A stretch of DNA of 64,000 nucleotides from Spisula solida (GCA_947247005.1 OX365955.1:35691822-35755821), one strand, 5' to 3'. Positions 24,760 through 37,261 are shown, counted from the stretch's first letter. Numbers and translations: made by a program. Notes: generated by a model not told the origin, from the sequence alone.

Positions 24760-25998
24760 AAACAAGAAATATCACTGAATGTGATGAATACCCCCAGAAA
24801 GTGCTTGACACAGTCAAATATTACAACTAGACTTGGTACTGATCGGTCATGCAAAGTTTCTTTTAAATCCGATCATTGGTTGCTGAGAAATAGCACAGAC
24901 ATAATTTTCGTGTAAAACAACAAAGAGCTATAATTCCCTTAAAATTTACAAGACCAATGTGTCCCGAAGATATAAACAACTAGACATGGTGCTGATCATT
25001 TATGCAAAATTGCTATGAAATCCAACCATTGGTTACAGAGAAATAGTGCGGCAAAATTTATAAGGGTAAAAAAACAAAGGGCCATAACTACCTTAAAATT
25101 GATCCGAACAACGTGTGCCCACGATATGCACAACTAGACTTGGTACTGATTGGTCATGCAAAGTTTCATTTAAATCCGATCATTGGTTACAGAGAAATAG
25201 CGCAGACAAAATTTATAAGTGTAAAAAAACAAAGGGCCATAACTACCTAAAAATTGAGGTGACCAACGTGTGCCGACGATATGCACAACTAGACTTGATA
25301 GTGATCATTCATGCAAAGTTTTGTTGAAATCCGACCATTGGTTACAGAGAAATAGCGCGGACAAAATTTATAGGTGTAAAAAAACAAAGGGCCATAACTA
25401 CCTTAAAATTTATCCAAACAATGTGAGCCCACGATATGCACAACTAGACTTGGTACTGATCGTTCATGCAAAGTTTCATTTAAATCCGATCATTGGTTAC
25501 AGAGAAATAGCGCGGACAAAATTTATAAGTGTAAAAAAACAAAGGGCCATAACTACCTTAAAATTATGCCAACCAACATGCACAACTAGTCTTGGTACTG
25601 ATCATTCATACAAATTTTTGTTAAAATCCGACAATGGTTTATACAGAGAAATAGCGCAGACAAAATTATACGACCAACCAACCAACCAACTAACCAACCA
25701 ACCAACAGACCAACCAACCACAATCATGACTCCAATATAGCCCCCATATATGGTTTATACAGAGAAATAGCGCAGACAAAATTATACGACCAACCAACCA
25801 ACCAACCAACCAACCAACCAACAGACCAACCAACCACAATCATGACTCCAATATAGCCCCCATATATGGTTTATACAGAGAAATAGCGCAGACAAAATTA
25901 TACGACTAACCAACCAACCAACCAACCAACCAACCAACAGACCAACCAACCACAATCATGACTCCAATATAGCCCCCATATATGTATCTGGGGGTATA
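24760..25998. mobile_element. Nested tandem-core element with 155-bp units and (ACCA)n tail
   Basis: Begins AACAAGAAATATCACTGAAT, then GTGATGAATACCCCCAG, and ends ATATGTATCTGGGGGTATAA. The 'TACCCCCAGA' start and 'TCTGGGGGTA' end form a short inverted pair. Five to six units of about 155 bp (AACTAGACTTGGTACTGATC, TTACAGAGAAATAGCGC, AAACAAAGGGCCATAACTAC) are followed by three 116-bp units with ACCA runs. It interrupts a 147-bp core unit of the host element. Confidence 0.75.
25636..25985. repeat. 116-bp tandem repeat with (ACCA)n, 3 copies
   Basis: Three units start GGTTTATACAGAGAAATAGC at 25636, 25752 and 25867 and end ATATAGCCCCCATATAT. The internal (ACCA)n tract varies. Confidence 0.95.
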
Positions 25999-26430
25999 AT
26001 GATCATTGTGATTAAGTTTCATTAAGATTAGGCCAAAATTGTGACCTCTAGTGACTACACAAGGTTTTTCTATGATTTGACCTTGTGACCTAGTTTTTTA
26101 CCCCGGATGACCCAATATCGAACTTGACATAGATTTTGTTAAGATGATCATTGTGACCAAGTTTCATAAAGATTAGGCCAAAATTGTGACCTCTAGTGAC
26201 TACACAAGGTTTTTCTATGATTTGACCTTGTGACCTAGTTTTTGACCCAAGATGACCAAATAGCAAACTTGACCTAGATTTTGTTGAGATGATTATTGTG
26301 ACCAAGTTTCATAATGATTAAGCTAAACTGTGACCTCTAGTGTCTACACAAGTAATCGTGGATGGACGGACGATGGACGAAGAGTGATTTCAAAAGCTCA
26401 CTGTCACTTTGTGGCAGGTGAGCTAAAAAC

Positions 26431-27011
26431 AGCGCCCCACCCACTGTTTTGTGACGAATCACGATAAAATTGTCAATTTTGTAAGATTTGTGCATAATTA
26501 TTTTGAAATCTGGCCAGTGGTTGATTTTTTATGATTTTTTTAAAGATTTTCTTATCGGTTGCCATGGCAACCAAAGTTCTGCATGGATTACAATTGTTTT
26601 AGCTATTTATAGAAAGGACCACCCAAGGAACAAATTTACCAATTTATAGTGAAATTCAACCAGTACTTTTAGAGGAGAAGATTTTTAAAGATTTTACTAT
26701 ATAGATATACCGTATAGCGGGTTATTTCTGCGGGTAGTACTATATAAACAAAATTTGTAATCAGGCTGTATAATCAATGTTGTACTATAAATTATGGTAC
26801 ATGTACATTATGATCCTAGTTTATCATCTTCCAGCCAGGACACAATATCTACTTGACAAGTATAAGTGAACAGGAAGTCAGTAAAATGGTAAGAAAGTGT
26901 TTACCTCGAAAGTTTTGAACTATGAAACCACTTAATATTGTTATGTGAAGATCACAACAATCTTAATCAACAATGATACAGTTAACGAGACTTAGGTGTC
27001 CTTGATAAATA
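26431..27011. other. Diverged copies of GTTGCCATGGCAACC-type repeat sequence
   Basis: Sequence at 26440-26700 (TTATCGGTTGCCATGGCAAC, GTTCTGCATGGATTACAATT, AAAGGACCACCCAAGGAAC) matches segments at 13900-14010, 23650-23760, 23950-24035, 35220-35320, 35550-35640 and 35880. It is an internal module shared by the composite elements. No gene is seen. Confidence 0.7.
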
Positions 27012-27019
27012 CATTATAC

Positions 27020-28422
27020 TAAGGATGGCAACGGATACCAAAATTGGTATCCGGATAGTCGGGTCGCTATCCAAACGGTTAACCGGTTATCCGTATCAAA
27101 AATGGACCATGCATTGAGCGCAGCATGAAATGTAACCTAATTTCGCGACCAACATCATCTTTGTGTATCACTATCAGACAGACACATTTCATGCCTCAGT
27201 ATGAGAAGTCAGCTAGTCATGTATTATCGAATCCTACTGTCCAAATATTTAAACTGAACTCCGAGCATTAATCTTGAGAACATATCTTTTTAACGAATAT
27301 TTTAAAAGCTTCAAAAATGTATCTGAAATTGATGTGGACTGAATATCATACAATTAATCAACAAGTCATTACATTACAAACCTTTATTACACCCCAGGAG
27401 AGTGGTCACTCCAATAAACAATCGATAATTGCCTTGATAAGAGTATGCTAAAGTGTCATAAACTGATAAACATCTTTCCAACTAATTTTGCAGCCGAAAA
27501 TATTTTTGTTTACTGGTTAGGTTTAAAATCCCACTCATGACCGTACATTACAGAACTAAACTCGTAGCAGTTACAGTATGACCTCAATTTTTGTTTGTTT
27601 GTAATTTGGAACTAGCATGATATTCAGTCCACATCAATTTCAGATACATTTTTTGAAGCTTTTAAATTAACTGAATTGATTTTATTTCTGTATTATCAAT
27701 GCATTATTGAGTTTGAATGAATATGTTAGCAACATTTTGAACATATCAGTTATTTTCTATGGTTATTTTTATCAGGTAATCTTCTGCTTGATGTGTCTAC
27801 TTTTCAAGTGTATGATAAATGAACTGGTATATCATAAATGTAACAATAACTAATACATGTCCAGTCAGCATTTGGTTTGGTAACTTACAAATATGAGTGA
27901 TAAGACTTGAACATACTGGACATTTGTTGTTAACATCATGAATATCATCCCAAACACTAGTTTAAATTTCTTCATGAAGCATGTATGCATGCATGGTATT
28001 GTCATACAAGTAGAATAAGTGCAAACTGCATATAAATCTCATTAATTTTAGCCAATAGTTTGAGCAAGAAAAATCTCCTGCATTTTATTGAAATCTCCTG
28101 CATTTCCATCACCAATCTCCTGCAAATGGTTCAGCAAAATATGGCATGTATGTTTAAAATACACGCAGTGATTATAACGCATTAGCGAATCTAACTGAGA
28201 CCCCATTTGAAAGAAAACAATAAACAAACCCCCACAATACACAAAGTGACACCGATAACAAAGTGAGTGTGTTAAAGGTGTAAAAAGATGTTGTCTCTCA
28301 TTGAGGTGTTGAGATACGAATTTTACAAATGATATAACGAATATTCAAATACCAATTCGCTATCTGGATACTTGAAACAGAAAACGAATATCCAATTATT
28401 CGGTTATTCGTTGTCAACCTTA
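27020..28422. mobile_element. hAT-like non-autonomous DNA transposon, 1403 bp
   Basis: Terminal inverted repeats are TAAGGATGGCAACGGATA and, inward from the right, TAAGGTTGACAACGAATA. They are flanked by a perfect 8-bp duplication, CATTATAC (27012-27019 and 28423-28430); 8-bp duplications are the hAT hallmark. No transposase frame survives. An inner inverted repeat (27300-27352 versus 27616-27664) shows a further palindromic insertion. Confidence 0.88.
27300..27664. repeat. Internal inverted repeat, about 50-bp arms
   Basis: AAAAGCTTCAAAAATGTATC TGAAATTGATGTGGACTGAA TATCAT at the left is inverted at the right (ATGATATTCAGTCCACATCA onward). Probably a palindromic element within the hAT-like element. 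Confidence 0.85.
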
Positions 28423-28621
28423 CATTATACAGTTAAGTAAAATGAAGTTACCAATTTCCTCAATCTGAGCAGTCTGACATAACACTAAGTACTGTATATT
28501 AAGTTCGACATTTCATATTTCTAGAACTGCTCCCATGTGGATAAAGAAGGATCAAAGGAAATGAATTGAAATTGTGCAGATAATTGAAACAAGAAAGACA
28601 CACAAATCAAACAAGTCTAGC

Positions 28622-30600
28622 TCAGAACCGCGGGGCAAGATTGAGGGTTGAACTGCAGGGCAAGATTGAGGGTAGAACTGCGGGCAAGATAGAGGGTAGA
28701 ACCGCGGGGCAAGATCGAGGGTAGAGCTGCGGGGCAAGATCGAGGGTAGAGCTGCGGGGCAAGATCGAGGGTAGAACTGCGGGGCAAGATAGAGGGTAGA
28801 ACTGAAGGCCAAGATCAAGGGTAGAACCACGGGGCAAGATGGAGGGTAGAACTGCGGGGCAAGATAGAGGGTAGAACTGCGGGGCAAGATGGAGGGTAGA
28901 GCTGCGGGGCAAGATAGAGGGTAGAGCTGCGGGGCAAGATAGAGGGTAGAACTGCGGGCAAGATAGAGGGTAGAACCGCGGGGCAAGATCGAGGGTAGAG
29001 CTGCGGGGCAAGATCGAGGGTAGAACTGCGGGGCAAGATGGAGGGTAGAGCTGCGGGGCAAGATGGAGGGTAGAGCTGCAGGCCAAGATAGAGGGTAGAG
29101 CTGCAGGCGAAGATAGAGGGTAGAGCTGCGGGGCAAGATCGAGTGTAGAACTGCAGGCCAAGATAGAGGGTAGAACTGCGGGGCAAGATCGAGTGTAGAA
29201 CTGCAGGCCAAGATAGAGGGTAGAACTGCTGGGCAAGATAGAGGGTAGAACTGCAGGCCAAGATTGAGGGTAGAACTGCAGGCCAAGATAGAGGGTAGAA
29301 CTGCAGGCCAAGATAGAGGGTAGAGCTGCGGGGCAAGATCGAGTGTAGAACTGCAGGCCAAGATAGAGGGTAGAACTGCAGGCCAAGATAGAGGGTAGAA
29401 CTGCAGGCCAAGATAGAGGGTAGAGCTGCGGGGCAAGATCGAGTGTAGAACTGCAGGCCAAGATAGAGGGTAGAGCTGCGGGGCAAGATAGAGGGTAGAG
29501 CTGCGGGGCAAGATAGAGGGTAGAGCTGCAGGCCAAGATAGAGGGTAGAGCTGCAGGCGAAGATAGAGGGTAGAGCTGCGGGGCAAGATCGAGTGTAGAA
29601 CTGCAGGCCAAGATAGAGGGTAGAACTGCAGGCCAAGATAGAGGGTAGAACTGCGGGGCAAGATAAAGGGTAGAACTGCGGGGCAAGATAGAGGGTAGAG
29701 CTGCGGGGCAAGATCGAGTGTAGAACTGCAGGCCAAGATAGAGGGTAGAACTGCGGGGCAAGATGGAGGGTAGAGCTGCGGGGCAAGATAGAGGGTAGAG
29801 CTGCGGGGCAAGATCGAGTGTAGAACTGCAGGCCAAGATAGAGGGTAGAACTGCGGGGCAAGATCGAGTGTAGAACTGCAGGCCAAGATAGAGGGTAGAA
29901 CTGCGGGGCAAGATGGAGGGTAGAGCTGCGGGGCAAGATAGAGAGTAGAGCTGCGGGGCAAGATAGAGGGTAGAGCTGCGGGGCAAGATCGAGTGTAGAA
30001 CTGCAGGCCAAGATAGAGGGTAGAACTGCGGGGCAAGATCGAGTGTAGAACTGCAGGCCAAGATAGAGGGTAGAACTGCTGGGCAAGATAGAGGGTAGAA
30101 CTGCAGGCCAAGATTGAGGGTAGAACTGCAGGCCAAGATAGAGGGTAGAACTGCAGGCCAAGATAGAGGGTAGAGCTGCGGGGCAAGATCGAGTGTAGAA
30201 CTGCAGGCCAAGATAGAGGGTAGAACTGCAGGCCAAGATAGAGGGTAGAACTGCAGGCCAAGATAGAGGGTAGAGCTGCGGGGCAAGATCGAGTGTAGAA
30301 CTGCAGGCCAAGATAGAGGGTAGAACTGAAGGCCAAGATAGAGGGTAGAACTGAAGGCCAAGATAGAGGGTAGAACTGAAGGCCAAGATAGAGGGTAGAA
30401 CTGAAGGCCAAGATCGAGTGTAGAACTGCTGGGCAAGATTGAGGCAAGAACTGCAGGGAAAGATAGAGGGTAGAACTGCAAGGCAAGATCAAGGGTAGAA
30501 CCACGGGGCAAGACGGAGGGTAGAACTGCAAGGCAAGATCAAGGGTAGAACCACAGGGCAAGATGGAGGGTAGAACTGCGAGGCAAGATCGAGGGTAGAC
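28622..30600. repeat. 25-bp minisatellite, about 79 copies (2 kb)
   Basis: Unit GTAGAACTGCAGGCCAAGAT then AGAGG, alternating with GTAGAGCTGCGGGGCAAGAT. No unit variant has a stop on the minus strand, so all three minus frames stay open over 500-685 codons, each reading the same peptide-like series with a 25-residue period. That pattern is what a stop-less unit not divisible by 3 produces, so I do not call a gene. Blocks repeat at larger scale: a distinctive stretch at 29226 recurs at 30076 (850 bp, 34 units). Confidence 0.98.
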
Positions 30601-31989
30601 ACTCTTCATTGATAAAAAAACCCATATTTTTCTAATCTAAAATCTTCAACACCAACAACTCTAAACCATTAACCATTCCAAATACCACTATCCCATCACC
30701 AATTATTGCCTAATAATAAAGGGGAGACAGTCGAGTTACAGAATTGGATGTATCAAACAATACACCTCATCAAGGGAGACCAGTCTTGTAACACTGCACA
30801 TGTGATTTGTTCACATTTAACTCATCTCTTATCAGAAATTATGTGTAGCTGTGCATGGAGTGAAGGGTTAAATCTGCATCAGGGGTTCCGCTAGCTTCTG
30901 AATCTGAAGGTTTATTTTGATATTTTTGTCTAAATTTTACCATAATAAAGCCAAATTACCCATGATTTTTGAAGGCAAAATACCCATGATTTTTAGAGAA
31001 AATGAACCTTCAAACCAAAATCTTGATCAAAATGTGGCTTTTTTTAATTTTAAGGGTCAAATTCCCTCCTACCGAATCAAATGGACCCCTAAACATCGAA
31101 CACACCCAACATGCCATCATAGATATAGTCTGACAGACGTGCCTAAATGTAGTTCTCAGACGAATACACAAACAATTACTTATCATGTAGTATTATCAGC
31201 ATGAATAAACTTGTAGCAAATCATAAATTTCATCAATGTTATGTAACAGTCTACTGGTTCTACAGGCAGCAATAAATCAGATACATGAAACAAACACTGA
31301 TTAAATTAGTGTCAAAAATGTACACCGTTGGATTTTCAACAAACAAAAATACCTCTTCATGTAGTCATTATATCAAACTTCTGAAAGATTGCAACAAATT
31401 CAGCAGTGTTTTTATTCAGATTTTACTGAGCAGGCTTAAATTTGTGGTGGTCAAAACAGTTATCTTATGACAACCTCGTGGAGCAGCAAGCCAGTTTATA
31501 TGCTAGATCTACATCTTATAAATATCATCATGCATTGACTACACAGTGTTCTCCACCACATCAGTTATAAACCTAAATGACCATTTCAAATCTAGGTGTA
31601 AAACCAAAACATTTGATATCACTTAATATCCCTCAACTACAATGTTAAGAACCAATATCAGTCATATTACACAGGATTCAACATTATATTTTACCTGAAA
31701 TATGCATATAATTATTCAGTAATGGAAAAAAGCTAACAATCGTGTACTACAGAATTGTGTCATAAAGTAATAATGATCCTAAAATTCAGAGTAACATCCT
31801 TCCAGTATAACCAAGCATATTATGTATGAGGCTAGCAAGTATTAAGGGAGAAAACTCTCTTAAAAATTCAGCAAAATGTAAAGGGAGACAAATCTAGTAA
31901 TCTTATAAATGTGATATCATGAGTTACTTCCCTTGAATATAAATCTTAAAATTAACAAAAGTATCTATTTCTCTTACAAAAATGAATAA
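30601..31989. other. Intron sequence with no secure feature
   Basis: AT-rich. A stretch starting AGGGGTTCCGCTAGC (30881) looks like a transposon end, but no matching second end was found. Confidence 0.5.
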
Positions 31990-32305
31990 ATCGGAAGGCA
32001 TCTATAAAGACAAGAGGGCCCATTTGGCACCAGGTCGCTCACCTGCGCACATTGATCAAGTAAAACATATGTATTTAAATTAGATTTCGATTGCCATGGA
32101 AACCAGAGTTCAGCATCGATTTCAATTATTTAGCTAGTTTAAGAATGGACCAATAATGGAACATTGTTAACTATATGTGATGAAATCCAGTCTGTACATT
32201 CCGATAAAAATATTTGACTATAGTTACAAAGTGACGAATCATGACCAAAATGTCACTTTTGTAACAGGGTCACCCATCTATCTATGTAATATTATTTAAT
32301 AATAA

Positions 32306-33026
32306 GCGGATTTAGCTCAGTGGTAACGCGCTGGGCTGTCAATCCAGAGGTTAAGGGTTCAATCCCTGGCATCAGAACTTGACATTTCTGAAATAGTTAT
32401 AATATTTCCCGTTTTATCTGGCCGTGTGGTCTGCAAAGTATCTGGAAGTGCCAGGAAGCTGTGTATCGGTGCTATACACCGGGCACATTAAAGAACCAGG
32501 CTGTCTATTCGAAATAAGAGCTAGGCGCACTTCTGCAGCGCTGGACATGCCTGTATCTAATGTCTCTCTCTCCCTTCAGGGGCTTTCTCTCAGTCTGTCC
32601 CTCTGGTCAGATCATACTGTATCTGCACAGGTAGAGGATGCACCTGCGCCCTTGTGGCTAGTTTATACTAATTTATTTAAGGTCGATTGTGAAACAAGTT
32701 TTTCAAACTTATATTAATCACTCTCGACACCTCATTTCTGATGATATCCATCGCCACGAGGGTATGAGAGAAGAGAAGCCAGTTTCCCTTTTATGCTGAG
32801 CGTCTAGCGAGGGAATTTCTGGTACCATTTTTATTATTTCGTCTTTGGTATGACGCGGCGAGGGATCGAACTTGTGACCTCCCGCACTCGAAGCGAACGC
32901 TCAACCACTAGGCTATTGAGGAGGCGCCCTTGTGGCTGCAACACAATAATGAATGTAAAGTGCCTTTGAATGTGCGTTCGCATGAAAAGGGCGCTATATA
33001 AATCTGGTATATTTATTTATTTATAT
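32306..33026 (+). mobile_element. tRNA-derived SINE, split by a second SINE
   Basis: The head GCGGATTTAGCTCAGTGGTA then ACGCGCTGGGCTGTCAATCC and GGGTTCAATCCC keeps A and B boxes and an anticodon-like GTC. The body contains CGGGCACATTAAAGAACCAG and GAGCTAGGCGCAC, and the 3' end is AAAGTGCCTTTGAATGTGCG ... GGGCGCTATATAAATCTGG with a (TTTA)n tail. Imperfect flanking repeats (ATTTAATAATAA / ATTAAATAATAA) suggest the target duplication. The second SINE occupies 32660-32923. The type recalls tRNA-derived bivalve SINEs with a conserved central domain. Confidence 0.88.
32660..32923 (-). mobile_element. Second SINE family, inserted in the first (264 bp)
   Basis: Read on the minus strand, the head is CCTCAATAGCCTAGTGGTTG with a downstream B-box-like AGTTCGATCCCTCG; the tail lies at the left (AAATAAATTAGTATAAACT). 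A perfect 14-bp duplication, GCGCCCTTGTGGCT, flanks it (32646-32659 and 32924-32937). A close second copy is at 43592-43852. Confidence 0.92.
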
Positions 33027-34110
33027 TAAATAATAAAAGCTTCGCGAGTCGCATGTGTCGCCTGACGACATGCACATTTGTCATGGAAAACTATCCACTA
33101 TTGGGCTACATATCGACTCACAAGAGTTCTCTAGTCATCTGAACTAAAAACGACAAAGTGATGTCACAGCAAGAAACATGCATACCTATCTTGGAGTCAT
33201 TAATACTTATGGTGACAAAATTATGCCACGGACAAGAAATGCTTATAAAATCAATCAAAGGGACAAAAATCAAAAATGGCACAAGGTAGAGTTACGATTC
33301 TTGTGTACTGCACTTGGACTTTTGGTAAGAAACATGCATACCAAATTTCAAGTCATTCAACCTCTTGGTGACAAAGTTATCTACAGGACAAGAAATGCTC
33401 ATATTAAACCAATCTAAGGGAAATAATTCAAAAACGATGCAAGGCAGAGTTATGGTTCTTGCGCACTGCACTTCGGCTTATTGTAAGAAACATGCATACC
33501 AAATCTTGAGTCATTTGAACTTAAGGTGACAAAGTTATGCTCCGGACAAGAAATGCTCTAATAAAATTAATCAAAGGGAAATAATTCAAAAACTATGACA
33601 GGTAGAGTTATGGTTCTTGCGCACTGCACTTCGGCTTATTGTAAGAAACATGCATACCAAATCTTGAGTCATTTAAACTTAAGATGACAAAGTTATGCTC
33701 TGGACAAGAAATGCTCTAATAAAATCAATCAAAGGGAAATAATTCAAAAAGTATGACAGGTAGAGTTATGGTTCTTGCGCACTGCACTTCGGCTTATTGT
33801 AAGAAACATGCATACCAAATCTTGAGTCATTTGAACTTAAGGTGACAAAGTTATGCTCCGGACAAGAAATGCTCTAATAAAATCAATTAAAGGGAAATAA
33901 TTCAAAAACTATGACAGATAGAGTTATGGTTCTTGCGCACTGCACTTTAGCTTATTGTAAGAAACATGCATACCAAATCTTGAGTCATTTGAACTTATGG
34001 TCACAAAGTTATGCTCCTGACAACCAATTGTTGCGCCGCCACAGCCGCCGCCGCCTCCAAAGTAACACCTATATGTCGCCTTTTCAGGCGACACAAAAAT
34101 CTGGCCATAG

Positions 34111-35189
34111 CATAGGCGGATCCAAGGGGGGGCGGACCTGGTGTACGCCCCCCCTAAAATCGCCGGAGCCTAGGTAATTTAATCATAGATTGGATGTAAG
34201 AACAATATTGATATGCAATTTTTTTTCACTCGCTTCGCTCGTGTCAATAACACAATAATAAATTAATGGATTTTTCAGTGAACTATGCAAAAAACAAAAT
34301 ATGGGACTGATTGGTAGCATAATGCTAAACATCGGCTACAGAATTGCCGAGATTCTTGCACATTAAAAATGTCCGACAAGTCAGTAATACAGTTGGCTTG
34401 ATTTTCTTATAAACCTGTCATTTTCATTAAAAAATAAGATATCTCAAAATGCAGCTGACGAATTCCGTGGTTATATTTAAAAAGTCACGAGGCAGAAAGC
34501 CACTGGTCTCCCTAGTCGCTGGATCCCAAGTATTTCACATTTCCTCTTAAACAAAACTGAAGCCCTGGAGTTCGCAGAGTATGCTGCTCAGATAGACATT
34601 GCATTTTTTCTTCGTGACAAATTTACAGAAGCTATATATATATATCAGTGAATATTATCCAGTCGATAATCGTTAATCCTGGCTATGCTGCTCATATAAA
34701 CAACGAATTTTCTTGCTCGCTTTGCTCGCTGTAGAACTACGTAAATTCAATGAAAGCCGCCAAGTTTTGATTTACCAATGAGTTGGTTGGGTATGCTGCA
34801 CAGATAAACACTGATTTTTTTTCTAATTCTTACAATTACTACATCAGTGAATATAAATAAGTAATAAGGATGTGGTGTTTGCTGCTGAAATAGATAACTG
34901 CATTTTTTCTTGCTAGCTGCGCTCGCACAACCACTATCAGTTAATGTTGTCAAGTAGGGAATGAGTATAAGGGATATGCTGCTCAAATAATTAATTAATA
35001 TATTCTTGCTCGCCTTGCTCTCACATTAACTTTATCAATGAATATTTTAAGATAAAGAACGAAATTGTGTGGAATGCTTCTCAGAGATACAGTTTTTTCT
35101 TGCTCGCTTCGCTCGCGCATTTTCTTGGGGGGGGGATCAATACATGAATGTACGCCCCCCCTAACGCCAAATCCTGGATCCGCCCCTGC
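34111..35189. mobile_element. DNA-transposon-like element with 'GGCGGATCCAAGG' ends, about 1.1 kb
   Basis: Ends are GGCGGATCCAAGGGGGGGCG at the left and, inward from the right, CAGGGGCGGATCCAGGATTT. Near both ends is 'GTACGCCCCCCCTAA'. The interior carries five degenerate units around CTTGCTCGCTTCGCTCG (34220, 34710, 34905, 35005, 35095) separated by TGCTGCTCAGATAGA. 'CAGGGGCGGATCCAGG' is a common hAT-type end; target duplication is ambiguous here. Confidence 0.75.
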
Positions 35190-35969
35190 ATAGGATGAAC
35201 TTTTATGATTTTTGTAAGGTTTTCCAATTGGTTGCCAAAATTTGGTTGCCATTGGCAACCAGAGTTTTGCATGGATTATAATTCGTTTAGCTCTTTTTGG
35301 AAAGGACAATCCAAGGAACATTGTTACCAATTTATAATGAAATCCAACCCATACTTTCAGACAAGAAGATTTTAAAGATTTTACCATAGATATATAGGGA
35401 AACTAGCCACGCCTACTGGTGGCCATGTTTTTATACGAATCACAACAAAAATGTCAATTTGATAAGAGGGTCACTCAATTAAACTATTTCTGTCACATTA
35501 TTTGAAAATCTATCCACTGGTTGTTTTTTATTATTTTTTTAAAGATCTTCTTATCAGTTGCCATGGCAACCAGAGTTATTCCTAGATTTCAATTTTTTAA
35601 GCAATTTTCAGAAAGGATCACCAAAGGTACTTTGTTACCAATTTATAATGAAATCAACCAGTACTTTCAGACACAAAGATTTTTAAAGATTTTACCATAG
35701 ATACAAAGGGAAAAACCAATTTATTTATAGTAGATAACATATTTTGTGTTATACCAATTTTCAATATGGGTCAGCCAACAACTATTTCTGTAAAACTATT
35801 TTGAAATCTGGCCAGTGGTTGATTTTTAATTATTTTTTAAAACTTTTTCCACCAGCGTTATTTATAGATTTCAATTATTTTAGCTATTTTTAGAAAGGCA
35901 ACCCAAGGAACATGCCTGTTAAGTTTGGTTAAATTTGGCCTAGTGGTTTAGGAGAAGAAGGTGAGCTAA

Positions 35970-36490
35970 AAATAAAGCAAAACAATCAATCAGATAATAC
36001 AAATGTACAAATGTATGTTTCACAATCTAGGATGTCTACACTTGACTTAACTATACATATATAAGAATGGAGAGGTAAACTCAAAATCAGCCATGGGGAA
36101 ATCATGAAGGAAGAAATGACAATCAATAAATAAGAAATGATGAGGACACACCATAATAACCATATTATTGATAAAAGAAAAGGACACAAATATCAATGAT
36201 AAGGTGGCACTCACTATAAAAACCAGGTGGTATCCACAAACAATTATATTAACAGAACCAGCTACTAACTCAAATGGATGACAAATACTGAGAGGTGGGG
36301 TTCAAAGAAAAGATAGCTCAGGAACATACTGGTAATGATACATGATAACAATCAACAAACTTCCCATAGAGACTAAATATGTTGTGATGTAATATTGAGC
36401 AACATTTTTAGAACCCTTTAGATCTAATGATACACATACGATTTCATGCTTGGACACTGATGTTTGATACCTCATTCATACGATTTTGCA
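35970..36490. other. Intron sequence with no recognised feature
   Basis: AT-rich non-coding sequence between the composite element and the next array. Confidence 0.55.
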
Positions 36491-37046
36491 AATACATTTA
36501 CCATTACAGGCAGTATCTTACTGTAAATACATTCACCATTACTGGCAGTATCTTACTGTAAATACATTCACCATTACTGGCAGTATCTTACTGTAAATAC
36601 ATTCACCATTACAGGCAGTATCTTACTGTAAATACATTCACCATTACAGGCAGTATCTTACTGTAAATACATTCACCATTACTGGCAGTATCTTACTGTA
36701 AATACATTCACCATTACAGGCAGTATCTTACTGTAAATACATTCACCATTACAGGCAGTATCTTACTGTAAATACATTCACCATTACAGGCAGTATCTTA
36801 CTGTAAATACATTCACCATTACAGGCAGTATCTTACTGTAAATACATTCACCATTACTGGCAGTATCTTACTGTAAATACATTCACCATTACAGGCAGTA
36901 TCTTACTGTAAATACATTCACCATTACAGGCAGTATCTTACTGTAAATACATTCACCATTACTGGCAGTATCTTACTGTAAATACATTCATGATTACTGG
37001 CAGTATCTTACTGTAAATACATTCACCATTACTGGCAGTATCTTAC
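36491..37046. repeat. 35-bp minisatellite, about 16 copies
   Basis: Unit AAATACATTCACCATTACAG then GCAGTATCTTACTGT. The main variation is CATTACAGG versus CATTACTGG. Confidence 0.98.
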
Positions 37047-37261
37047 TAGCATGACTATTCATGGTTAATCATGTTTAGTTTAAACATATTTTATAGCTGA
37101 ATAATCCATCAAATGGCAACATAAGTTGAGACAAAGTTCTAAAACTTTGGGCTGACTTCATTTTCACACAAGCAGCATGCACCACTAACCACTTGGTGTA
37201 TCATGTGATACCATGTGATATATTTATAGTCAATGTAGTGAAAACGGCTCATCCTAATCCA

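Larger units (their letters stand above)
22895..26430. mobile_element. Composite element with tandem cores, copies 2-3, nested
   Basis: An outer element starts AGAGGGCCATGATGGCCCTG, then TATCGCTCGCCTGAG. A second start, ACAAAAGGGCCCAAAGGGCC then ATAGGTCGCTCACCTGTCC, lies at about 24112, and the end GGCAGGTGAGCTAAAAAC is at 26430. Core units of about 147 bp (GACCTAGTTTTTGACCCC, CAATATCGAACTTGACATAG, TTTCATAAAGATTAGG) run 24240-24755 and resume at 26000-26350. A different element (24760-25998) is inserted between. No transposase or helicase frame is visible. Confidence 0.75.
31990..35969. mobile_element. Composite tandem-core element, copy 4, with nested insertions
   Basis: Starts ACAAGAGGGCCCATTTGGCA then CCAGGTCGCTCACCTGCGC and ends near AAGGTGAGCTAAAAATAAAG. 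Core units of about 158 bp (GACAAAGTTATGCTCCGGAC, AAGAAATGCTCTAATAAAAT, GCACTGCACTTCGGC, AAGAAACATGCATACCAAAT) run 33180-34020. A SINE pair (32306-33026) and an element at 34111-35189 have inserted. Confidence 0.7.

Noticed and set aside
28552..30609. Very long minus-strand open frames (523 to 685 codons) with a repetitive LPSILPRSSTLYL-type peptide
   Set aside because: All three frames are open together and read the same peptide series, as expected for a stop-free 25-bp unit. There are no splice sites, no codon-position bias and no unique flanking protein.
32306..32378. tRNA-like sequence with GTC anticodon considered as a tRNA-Asp gene
   Set aside because: The acceptor stem does not pair and the sequence continues into a SINE body with a tail; it is the SINE head.
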